A DNA stretch of 44,746 nt from Candidatus Zhuqueibacterota bacterium (lineage in GTDB: Bacteria > Zhuqueibacterota > Zhuqueibacteria > Thermofontimicrobiales > Thiofontviventaceae): contig JAFGDW010000258.1 of NCBI GenBank assembly GCA_016931935.1, positions 1-44,746 of the forward strand, given 5' to 3'. Position 1 is the first letter of the stretch, and each line of letters begins with the position of its first letter. The position numbers and the translations under genes are program-made. The notes under the pieces were generated by a model. It was not told the DNA's origin, searched no databases, and saw nothing but the letters and a program-made list of their open reading frames with translations. Positions 1 to 7,648 of the stretch are shown piece by piece.

Positions 1-1
1 A

Positions 2-67
2 GCCCTGAGCTTGCCGTCTCGCAGCGGCGTGCTGCCGCTGTTTGCGGCACGAACGGTGTCGAAGGGC
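2..67. repeat. REP-like palindrome interrupted by a nested hairpin
   Basis: GCCCT (2-6) followed by GAGCTT pairs with GTCGA-AGGGC (58-67). This is the stem and loop of the REP element seen elsewhere in the window, in reverse orientation, but the loop is split by about 45 bases. Inside the insert GCAGCGGC (21-28) and GCCGCTG (34-40) form a second hairpin. The origin of the insert is unknown. Confidence 0.5.
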
Positions 68-78
68 GTCGGGGGACG

Positions 79-102
79 TTGCCTTCGGCAGGCTCAGGCA
101 AC
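79..102. repeat. REP-like palindrome, copy 2
   Basis: GTTGCCT and AGGCAAC form a perfect 7-bp stem around the 11-base loop TCGGCAGGCTC. The same architecture, with a different but still complementary stem, recurs at 7465-7489, and an imperfect copy is at 23863-23887. Confidence 0.65.
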
Positions 103-303
103 GATCGAAAATTCCTTATCTTAATGGCATTGAAAAGTAAATATAAAATAGTGGATCGTGTATCTATTACCTATTCTCTTGTCCCTATGTCACTATTCCC
201 AATTCACTTTTCCCTACTATTTTATCTCCATCTCAAAAAACATAACTTCACTTATTGACTACTATAAATTGCCTCGCGACTGTATCTTGCAGATAATTTT
301 TGC

Positions 304-332
304 TTGAAATTTCTGTTTATTTTGGGTATATT
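304..332 (+). promoter_or_regulatory. Candidate sigma-70-type promoter for the DUF1893 gene
   Basis: TTGAAA (304-309), a 17-base spacer and TATATT (327-332) lie 55 bases before the ATG at 387. The same -10 hexamer and spacing occur at two other promoter candidates in the window, before glpK and before the receptor operon. Confidence 0.5.
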
Positions 333-386
333 GGAGCGATGATTTTAATTCATTGATACTCAACTTTTTATCAGATTAATATTTGG

Positions 387-770
387 ATGTTTATGGCACA
401 TGCACTCGAAGTTTACCACAACGATCGATTAATTTTTCATAGTGACGGAAAATGGTTGCACCCGCTATTTGAATTGTATGATTTTCTAAATGCCCAATCG
501 TTCGATCCCTCACACCTTCACGTCAGGGATAAAATAATCGGACGCGCCGCCGCGCTATTGATGATGAAGTTGGGAATCCGTACAGTCCACGCCGCCATGC
601 TTAGCACACTCGGCCAACAAGTTCTGGATCACTTTAATGTTGATTATACCTACGACACATTAGTGGACAGAATTGTCTGCAAAACCGAGGATATTCTAAA
701 AGATGAGCTTGATCCCGAACATGCATTTGTGCTGCTTAGCGAGCGGGCGGGACGATTGGTCAAAAATTAG
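387..770 (+). CDS. DUF1893 family protein
   Basis: A 127-residue protein resembling the DUF1893 family, a small cytosolic fold of unknown function. The hallmark is the central stretch with VRDKIIGRAAALLMMKLGI, where the family has a conserved DKxxGxAAA motif followed by alternating hydrophobic residues. An early strand (ALEVYHNDRLIFHSDG) resembles the family's SLVxxKxGKxL segment. ATG at 387 and the in-frame ATG at 393 are equally plausible starts; neither has a clear Shine-Dalgarno. The aldo/keto reductase gene starts 15 bases downstream, so the two are probably co-transcribed from the promoter at 304-332. No function can be assigned. Confidence 0.75.
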   Translation: MFMAHALEVYHNDRLIFHSDGKWLHPLFELYDFLNAQSFDPSHLHVRDKIIGRAAALLMMKLGIRTVHAAMLSTLGQQVLDHFNVDYTYDTLVDRIVCKTEDILKDELDPEHAFVLLSERAGRLVKN

Positions 771-785
771 GCAGTTTATTCATTT

Positions 786-1694
786 ATGATCGCACCTAAA
801 TTATATACACCCGATGGCTTGCCGATGTCACGGATTGCCTGGGGATTTCGTAATTTACATAATTGGCATCTAACCACCGAACAACTTGTCTCCATGCTTC
901 AGGAATGCATTGAGATCGGCGTAACCACAATGGATCATGCGGATATTTATGGCGAGTATACGTGCGAGCGTCTGTTCGGGGATGCATTGTCGACCGTGCC
1001 GTCGCTGCGGGATAAATTGCAGCTCGTTACAAAATGCGGAATTGTACGGATATCTAAAAACTCCACCACCGGCTCGGTGCATCATTACGATACCAGCAAG
1101 AAACACATCATCGCGTCGGTGGAAGCTTCATTACTTAATTTTCGCACCGACCGCATCGATTTGCTGTTGATTCATCGTCCCGATCCGCTGATGAATACTG
1201 AAGACATCGCTTCGGCGTTCTCCGATCTGAAATCCGCTGGCAAAGTGCTGCATTTTGGCGTTTCCAATTTTACAACCTGGCAGTATAACCTGATCGCCGG
1301 GATGCTCGATTTTCCGTTAGTGACCAATCAGATAGAATTTTCCGTCCTGCAGATTGATGCGTTGACAAACGGCACGCTCGACCAATGTCAGCAGCGCAAA
1401 CTCCCGGTGATGGCATGGGGACCGTTTTCACGGGGACGATTATTTACCGATTCCGGCACCCAACTTGTTCGATTGCGAAATACACTGGAAGATATTCGCG
1501 AATGGATCGGCGCCATTTCCATCGCTCAGGTAGCGCTTGCCTGGATCATGAATCACCCGGCGAAAATTGTTCCGGTGCTGGGAACAAGCAAGATCGATCA
1601 CATGTGGGATGCTGCAAAAGCAACTTCAATCCGGCTATCACGCGAACAATGGTTTAAAATATGGGGTGCATCGACCGGGCGAACAATAGATTGA
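786..1694 (+). CDS. Aldo/keto reductase (YdhF-like)
   Basis: A 302-residue NAD(P)H-dependent oxidoreductase of the aldo/keto reductase superfamily, expected to be a cytosolic (beta/alpha)8 barrel that reduces carbonyl substrates. The catalytic tetrad is visible: Asp50 and Tyr55 in DHADIYG, Lys83 in VTKCG and His130 in LLLIHRPDP. The later KVLHFGVSNFTTWQ segment and the C-terminal VPVLGTSKIDH segment, where the family binds the cofactor phosphate, are also typical. The opening, with RIAWGFRNL and the long HWxLTxEQL-like helix, resembles the E. coli YdhF subgroup. The protein is full length. The substrate cannot be told from sequence. Confidence 0.9.
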   Translation: MIAPKLYTPDGLPMSRIAWGFRNLHNWHLTTEQLVSMLQECIEIGVTTMDHADIYGEYTCERLFGDALSTVPSLRDKLQLVTKCGIVRISKNSTTGSVHHYDTSKKHIIASVEASLLNFRTDRIDLLLIHRPDPLMNTEDIASAFSDLKSAGKVLHFGVSNFTTWQYNLIAGMLDFPLVTNQIEFSVLQIDALTNGTLDQCQQRKLPVMAWGPFSRGRLFTDSGTQLVRLRNTLEDIREWIGAISIAQVALAWIMNHPAKIVPVLGTSKIDHMWDAAKATSIRLSREQWFKIWGASTGRTID

Positions 1695-1795
1695 TTTTTT
1701 TTGCATAATATCATCCAAACGTGAATATAGAATTTTGAATTCCATTCAACACTCAACATTCAAACTTCAACATTATCTTTTTTAAGGGAGGAAGG

Positions 1796-2470
1796 ATGAA
1801 ACGGACATCAAATCTGCTGGTACTCTGCATCCTGCTCATGTTGATCGGGGGATGTGCCCACCGATCTGTCTCCGAAAAAAAAGCCGATGAACAGGGTTAT
1901 GTTTATATTCCGGATGTCAAAGAGCCGGAGCCAATAAAAAAAGATGAAAGTGTCGATAAAATTATAACAGAGGCGGGAAAAGAAAGTGTTTTGAAACAGC
2001 ATCAAAATCCCCCAAAAGTTACCGCAAGTCAAATTGTCGATGCACCCGCTGGCACCGCCGAAGCACTAGGCTTTTACTATATCAAGCCGCACAAATTGAC
2101 GCCTCAGGAAATTGCCAAACTTACGGAACCGGATGTGGTAGCTGCTGAGGAGCGCCCGATCCCCAACGGTTTAATTGGTGATATTCAGTTCGGTAAAGCT
2201 TCATTCTATGCCGACAAATTTCAAGGGGAACAAACAGCCAGTGGCGAGCGATACGACCGCAACCTGCTTACAGCCGCCAACCGCACACTACCGTTCGGCA
2301 CGTTGTGTGAGGTGACAAACATGGCCAATGGCAAGAAAGTAACCGTCAAAATAAACGATCGTGGTCCGTTTTCCAAAGGTCGCATCATCGATTTGTCGTA
2401 CCGGGCAATGTCTATTTTGGGGGGCATTGATGATGGTATTATTCAGGTGAAAGTGGAAGTGGTGGAATAA
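1796..2470 (+). CDS. rlpA: RlpA-like double-psi beta-barrel lipoprotein with Asn at the catalytic His position
   Basis: A 224-residue predicted lipoprotein. The signal peptide ends at Gly-Gly-Cys20. Residues 21-125 are a charged, probably disordered linker, and residues 130-224 are an RlpA double-psi beta-barrel containing TASGERYD, LPFGT and KINDRGPF. RlpA proteins cleave naked glycan strands at the septum in Pseudomonas. From memory of that work, the active-site residues are a Glu, a His 11 residues later and an Asp 26 residues after that. Here Glu151 and Asp188 are present at exactly those spacings, but the His position is Asn162 (codon AAC at 2279-2281). There is no SPOR domain. A strong ribosome-binding site (GGGAGGAAGG) precedes the ATG. 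The stop overlaps the next start (TAATG). Confidence 0.88.
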   Translation: MKRTSNLLVLCILLMLIGGCAHRSVSEKKADEQGYVYIPDVKEPEPIKKDESVDKIITEAGKESVLKQHQNPPKVTASQIVDAPAGTAEALGFYYIKPHKLTPQEIAKLTEPDVVAAEERPIPNGLIGDIQFGKASFYADKFQGEQTASGERYDRNLLTAANRTLPFGTLCEVTNMANGKKVTVKINDRGPFSKGRIIDLSYRAMSILGGIDDGIIQVKVEVVE

Positions 2471-3048
2471 TGATTGATCATTTTCGATTATTTGCGCCGA
2501 TTTACGATCGTGTGTTTCCTGCGCCAACGAAAGATGAACTTCAACATCGCTATCACCTGCCAGCCAGCGGCTGGCTGCTGGATGCCGGTGGCGGTACGGG
2601 ACGAATTTCGCGTCAGTTGACGCCGTTGATCGATAATATTGTAACCGCGGATATTTCACAACCAATGTTAAAACAGGGCGCCGTCAGCCCAACGCTGGTT
2701 GCGACACAGGCAAGCGTCACGTATCTCCCATTTCCCAATGATACATTTTCCCGGATTATCGTGGTGGATGCGTTCCACCATTTTCAAAAACAGCAACAGG
2801 CACTTCGCGAACTGGTGCGTGTGCTTGCACCGGCAGGACGGCTGATTATTGAAGAACCTGATATTTCCCTGAAAATCGTCAAGCTGGTAGCGCTTGCCGA
2901 AACCATAGCCCTTATGCGCAGCCAGTTCCATCCGGCGCCGGCGATTGAAGCAATGCTGCAGCAACATCATTTGAAAACCGAAACACACAATGGAGACCGT
3001 TTTTCTTTTCGTGTGACAGGAACAAAACCGAATGTATCATCAACATAA
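2470..3048 (+). CDS. Class I SAM-dependent methyltransferase
   Basis: A 192-residue protein with the Rossmann-type methyltransferase fold. Motif I is LLDAGGGTGR (residues 36-45), the ribose-binding acidic residue is Asp61 in VTADIS, and the motif IV region is VVDAFHHF. It is followed by LRELVRVLAPAGRLIIEEPD, as in UbiE/Methyltransf_11 proteins. It is shorter than UbiE and the substrate is not identifiable. The gene begins within the rlpA stop codon and overlaps the channel gene by 17 bases, so the three genes are probably translationally coupled. Confidence 0.85.
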   Translation: MIDHFRLFAPIYDRVFPAPTKDELQHRYHLPASGWLLDAGGGTGRISRQLTPLIDNIVTADISQPMLKQGAVSPTLVATQASVTYLPFPNDTFSRIIVVDAFHHFQKQQQALRELVRVLAPAGRLIIEEPDISLKIVKLVALAETIALMRSQFHPAPAIEAMLQQHHLKTETHNGDRFSFRVTGTKPNVSST

Positions 3049-3859
3049 TAAACCGCTGTCTCCATGGCAGCACCGTTTGCATGAAATCATATTTGAAGCC
3101 GATACTGCTTCGGGCAAACTGTTCGATGTTGTGCTGATTGCCAGTATTTTACTGAGTGTCGCCATCGTGATGCTCGACAGCGTAAAGTCCGTCCAGCGGC
3201 TGCACGGTCAGTTTCTGTATCGCGGTGAATGGCTGTTTACTATTTTGTTTAGCATTGAATATGTGCTCCGCCTTGTTTCCGTAAGACGTCCGATTAAATA
3301 CGCTGCCAGTTTTTTCGGCGTGATCGATTTGTTGGCGGTCGTTCCCACCTATGTTAGCTTATTAATTCCCGGCACGCATTATCTGCTCGTCATTCGTATT
3401 TTACGAATTCTGCGAATCTTCCGTGTCTTCAAACTGGCGCAATATATGAAAGAAGCCAACCGGTTAACTCAAGCACTGCGAGCCAGCCGACGAAAAATTA
3501 CGGTATTTCTGTTTGTCGTATTAACACTGGTCATTCTGTTCGGCTCAATTATGTATGTAATTGAGGGCGAGCCAAACGGCTTCACAAGTATTCCGCGCAG
3601 TATTTACTGGGCGGTCGTCACCCTGACTACCGTTGGGTACGGTGATATTTCCCCTAACACCAATCTCGGCCAGGCGGTTGCCGCATTGATCATGATTATG
3701 GGTTACAGCATCATCGCGGTGCCTACCGGAATTATCACTGTAGAAATGTCCCGCGTGGCTAACCGCGACATCACTACCCAGGCCTGCCGGATGTGCAACG
3801 CCGAAGGGCATGATAGTGATGCAAAATTTTGTAAGTATTGTGGGGGGAAGTTGAATTAG
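3032..3859 (+). CDS. Voltage-gated-type K+ channel with C-terminal zinc ribbon
   Basis: A 275-residue six-helix ion channel of the Kv type. The S4 helix carries arginines every third residue (Arg122, 125, 128 and 131). The pore loop holds the K+ selectivity filter TTVGYGD (199-205), followed by a pore-lining S6. Hydrophobic segments at about 32-50, 66-82, 92-112, 157-177 and 213-238 account for the other helices. After S6 a short tail ends in a zinc-ribbon-like knuckle with Cys252, Cys255, Cys267 and Cys270 (CRMC...CKYC). The protein should sit in the inner membrane and conduct K+. The tail could bind metal or mediate assembly; its role is unknown. The start lies 17 bases inside the methyltransferase gene. 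Confidence 0.92.
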   Translation: MYHQHNKPLSPWQHRLHEIIFEADTASGKLFDVVLIASILLSVAIVMLDSVKSVQRLHGQFLYRGEWLFTILFSIEYVLRLVSVRRPIKYAASFFGVIDLLAVVPTYVSLLIPGTHYLLVIRILRILRIFRVFKLAQYMKEANRLTQALRASRRKITVFLFVVLTLVILFGSIMYVIEGEPNGFTSIPRSIYWAVVTLTTVGYGDISPNTNLGQAVAALIMIMGYSIIAVPTGIITVEMSRVANRDITTQACRMCNAEGHDSDAKFCKYCGGKLN

Positions 3860-4131
3860 TTTTCTGTTTTCCATATGCGATAGCTCTACAAATTTGATTC
3901 TAACTTTCCCAAAAATGATTTAAAAGTAATGGAAGTGAAAAGTCAAACGTGAGACGTGAAACGTATAAAGAAAAAAGCATCAGGGACTACTAAAATTGTG
4001 CCCATTATAATTTCATATTCCACGACTTAAATATTATCACAAAAAATCGGAACTAATTCCGAATAATGCCTGTTAATGATTTGTATATCCAAATCTGTTG
4101 TCCCCCCTCTTAACGATAAATAGGCAGAATT
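3860..4131. other. Intergenic region without a recognisable gene
   Basis: AT-rich, with a short degenerate run of AAACGTGA-type words around 3938-3965 and a small perfect hairpin TCGGAA-CTAA-TTCCGA (4047-4062). No clear promoter or terminator could be assigned. Confidence 0.5.
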
Positions 4132-5004
4132 ATGCATCATTCACACCGATTTTCTTCAGTTATTTTTTTTATTATATCGCTTTTTTTCATACATATAACA
4201 TGTTCACTCGATCCCGTTGTCCATCAACAAGAGCAAATCGGACAGTACTATGCATTCTGCACACTATCTCCTTCAATAGAGAAACAGGAAGTGATCGTTG
4301 GCCGGGCCATCCCGGAAAGCATGCCTGAGGATATTAGCGATGCTGATGTGATGATTGCATCAACCGATCAAATCGTTCGATTTGTCTATATTGGAAATGG
4401 AATTTATCAAGATCGAAACAAAGAACTATCCGTGTTGCCAGGCGAAACCTACCAGCTTCATGTCAAATTCAGCGATGGTGAAATTATTACAGGTAACACA
4501 ACCTAACCCGGCGCATTTCAAATAAAGGTTCCAGCAGAAAACGATACCATCACACATTATCTTAACCGGCAGCCGGATACATTGAAAATAGCAAAAGCAA
4601 CATGGACGGCAAGCACAGCTTCAAAATTTTACAGGTTATCGTTACAATTTTCATCAGACACGCTATTCAGTCCATTTGTCGATCTCTACCGAACAAATGC
4701 TTATATGCCGGAACTATACCCCTGTAATTTTACGGATACATTACGCGGAACCAAAATCTTACCGGGCACATTCAATGTCATCGCTTATGACTCCACATAT
4801 TTTCTAAGCATATAAGGCCGTCGCCTCATTCCTCCCAGTGTGGATTTCAGTCCAGCCGAACTCAGACAGGAATATTTACGCCTTATTGAAGACCGCTCAA
4901 ATTATCCTAACAATATCAATATCGAAGGTGGCATCGGTAGGTTCAACGGCTTTGTCGTCGAAAAACAGGATATTATTCTAAAAATTATCATGGACTGGCC
5001 CTGA
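4132..5004 (+). pseudogene. DUF4249-like outer-membrane lipoprotein gene with two in-frame TAA codons
   Basis: Reading one frame from ATG 4132 to TGA 5002-5004 gives 290 codons. The frame is interrupted only by TAA at 4504-4506 and TAA at 4813-4815. The product has a signal peptide with a possible lipid-attachment Cys24, then a beta-rich region (YYAFCTLSPSIEKQEVIVGR, LSVLPGETYQLHVKFSDG). It ends NINIEGGIGRFNGF, which matches the way DUF4249 proteins end. DUF4249 genes commonly pair with TonB-dependent receptors, and here the receptor gene starts 2 bases after the TGA. No frameshift is seen. The gene is either recently inactivated, affected by assembly error, or read through. The DUF4249 call is by resemblance. 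Confidence 0.7.
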
Positions 5005-5006
5005 AT

Positions 5007-7361
5007 ATGACAACACACACCCTTCGCAAAAATGTGGTAGTTATTACTCTGCTGTCTGGGATATATTTTAGCGCCGGTAGCCTGTACGGTTTAAATAATA
5101 ACAGCGAATTATCCGGTCATGTATTTGTCGACCGAAACAAAACACCCCTGGTTTCGGCCAATGTACAACTCATAAACAGCAAAATCGGAGAGGTAACCAA
5201 TGAACAGGGATTTTTTAGTTTGAAAAACCTGCCATACGGAAACGATACGCTACTGGTATCGTTTATGGGTTACATTCCTATTAAAACTGCGGTATCAATT
5301 CCCTGGCAATCCAATTCACCGATGACGATATACCTGAAGGAAGCAGTAATTGAAATGCCCGAAGTCTCCATTTCCGAATGGCGTTTTACCTAAGAAACAC
5401 GCAGCCTGGCATTTGAACCAACGCCGCGTCATCTGGATCGGACGTTGCTGCAATCGTTGCCGGTGGTTTCTGCGCCGGATATTTTTCAGGCATTACAAAA
5501 ACTGCCCGGTATCAGCACGGCCAACGAAGCCAATCCGCAAATCAGTCTACGCGGCGGTAGTTTCGATCAGACGCTGGTACTGCTGGATGGCGCGGTTATG
5601 TACTATCCGTTCCACTACCTCGGCATGGTATCCAGCTTGCCCGATGTGATTGTCGACCAGGTATTCGTTTCTCCCGGCGCATTTTCAACGCGCTATGGTA
5701 ATCGGTTAAGCGGTGTGTTGCAGGTATACACAAAAAATCCAGCCAATACCTGGAATGCAAACATCAATCTGAATCTGCTGGGAGCTGAATTTTCCGGGAG
5801 TTTTAAACCCCTGCCCAAATTGTATTGGATGGCGGCGGCGCGCACAAATTTCAAACAAAGCTATAATTTGTTCTTTAATGAGGATTTTCAATTTGCGTTT
5901 TATGATATCTGGAATAAACTGATCTACAAATTCAGCGACTCAATAAAATTCAGCGCGTTCGTGTTTTTGAATAATGACCGACAGATATTCGATAATAAAC
6001 ATGATGAATGGCTGCAATCCGATCGTGATGATGCCCGGCTGAAATATCGCAGTGTGGCAGGCGCCAACTTTGATGTGACGCATCGTGCGGAATTTCCCGA
6101 CAATATTGATTCAAAATTTTTAAGCTATAAATCCCAAATTGAAACGGATCTGGCACAATCCAATTCCCAATCGGGCACCCGTGTGGACAATCGTTTCATT
6201 GACAACACCGTGAAGACTGATCTTGAGTGGAAAATATCATCATCATCTCAATTGAATAGTGGTCTCCAGTTAAGTTCATTTTCGACCGATTATTATTGGC
6301 TTAATAAATTTGACTTCAGCCCATACGTCAACATCTTTTTTGATTATGCCCCTGGCGACCGATTTGATTTCCGGCGCCATTTTTCAACAATCCAATGTTA
6401 CCTGGAAAACCTGTGGACAGCGTCCCGTTTTATGGAAATCAGAACTGGCATTCGGCTCAGCCGCTGGAGTTATTCATCAACGTTACAGGAAGAACCCCGG
6501 TTAAATATTGTGTTAAAAGCAGGCGCGAATACCCGGCTTAAATTCGGCGCCGGACGTTTCACACAAGGCATTGCAACGGCTTTGGAACGCGGACTTGTCA
6601 CGTTTCTCCCCTTGTATTTTCCTGTCGATCAGCATAATACGGTGGAATCGGCCGACCATTTAATGGCCAGTTTTGAACAAACAGTGGGGGATGTTGCCTT
6701 TGCTGTTACCGCCTACCGGAAATATTTTCACCATCTGTTACGATCGGAATTGTCCGACAGCTCCATCATTTTTGTTGATGGCCCGGGACAAGCCGATGGT
6801 ATCGAATGTGAAATCAACTACAATAACCACGCGTTGTCCGGGTGGTTGAATTATACCTATGCTCATAGTCATCGGACGTACACCGGGGCGATGTACGACG
6901 CATCATTTGATCGCCGGCATCAGATTAAATGTTTTGGTTCATACGCATTGTCCGAACGCTGGAATTTTTCAGCCTATTGGGAATTCTCCACCGGTCAGCC
7001 CTACGATCCTGGCAAATATAATCTCATTACACGCGGCGGAAATTATTATCCTAACGATAATTTTGTCAGGCACAATTTCTATCATTACTACTATGATTCC
7101 GAAACACCGGTTGGAATGGTTCGCTATCCCTGCTATCATCGACTGGATATGAATGTCCGCTGGCTGGTGCGAAAAACGCCGTATCGATTATCAACGTATT
7201 TGTCCGTCCGCAATGCCTATGCCCGTAAAAATGTGTTATACTATACGGATGTTCGGGTGGATGGCTACGATGATTATGGGAATTTAATACAACCTGTTAT
7301 CAGACGCACATCCTATTCACTGCCGGTTATTCCGACGGCTGGACTGGTTGTGGAATTTTAG
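5007..7361 (+). pseudogene. TonB-dependent receptor with carboxypeptidase-regulatory N-domain, interrupted by one in-frame TAA
   Basis: One frame runs from ATG 5007 to TAG 7359-7361 (784 codons), broken only by TAA at 5391-5393 (codon 129). The order is a signal peptide (about residues 1-28), then a CarboxypepD_reg-like domain (about 34-115: VFVDRNKTPLVSANVQL, FFSLKNLPYGNDTLLVSF). The plug domain follows (LPVVSAPDIFQALQKLPGI, QISLRGGSFDQTLVLLDG, FSTRYGNRLSGVLQV), then a beta-barrel of about 530 residues ending in a terminal Phe. Such receptors import ligands across the outer membrane using TonB energy. The TAA falls between the N-domain and the plug, so the truncated product would be only the 128-residue N-domain. 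Downstream in-frame ATGs exist only well inside the plug. Its partner DUF4249 gene has two more in-frame TAAs. Confidence 0.85.
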
Positions 7362-7410
7362 TGACTGTTTAGCCTTTTAGGCTTGAAAAAGCCAACAGAT
7401 CAATACGTTG

Positions 7411-7489
7411 CCTGAGCCTGTCCCAGCGAAGCGGGGCGACATTTCCACAATAGCGGTGGGTAATGTCGGCTTCGACAAGCTCAGCCGAC
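7411..7489. repeat. REP-like pair: reversed half-copy and intact palindrome
   Basis: GTCGGCT (7465-7471) and AGCCGAC (7483-7489) form a perfect stem around the loop TCGACAAGCTC. The bases at about 7411-7421 (CCTGAGCCTGT) carry the same loop motif in the opposite orientation, so two copies face each other, as in REP doublets. The stem differs from the 79-102 copy at both arms while keeping pairing. Confidence 0.6.
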
Positions 7490-7590
7490 GGTTTCGAATC
7501 GGCTGAATAGATACGAATTTTAATATGCAACCTCTTGAAATTACCGTGGATTAAAGTTATTGGCAAAAAAAGTACCATAAAATAATTTTA

Positions 7591-7626
7591 TTGATTTTCT
7601 AATTCGTATGTCCTATATTACGAATT
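7591..7626 (+). promoter_or_regulatory. glpK promoter with overlapping operator-like palindrome
   Basis: TTGATT (7591-7596), a 17-base spacer and TATATT (7614-7619) form a good promoter 30 bases before the glpK ATG. AATTCGTA (7601-7608) and TACGAATT (7619-7626) are a perfect 8-bp inverted repeat with a 10-base centre, placed across the -10 element. A repressor bound there would block polymerase. The regulator is not in the window. Confidence 0.5.
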
Positions 7627-7648
7627 CATAATAAAAAATGGACATACC

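Larger units (their letters stand above)
1..386. other. Intergenic region with REP-like palindromes and a promoter
   Basis: No convincing gene is seen. The left 105 bases are GC-rich and hold two palindromic repeats, listed separately. Bases from about 120 to 386 are AT-rich and end in a promoter-like sequence before the DUF1893 gene. The left window edge may cut an upstream gene or repeat. Confidence 0.6.

Noticed and set aside
4504-5393. Genome-wide reassignment of TAA as a sense codon
   Set aside because: Intact genes in the window end with TAA at family-typical C-termini (for example rlpA and the first receptor of the operon), so TAA is a working stop here; any readthrough must be local.
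7371-7383. Terminator after the first receptor gene (AGCCT/AGGCT)
   Set aside because: Only a 5-bp stem with no following T-run; too weak to call.
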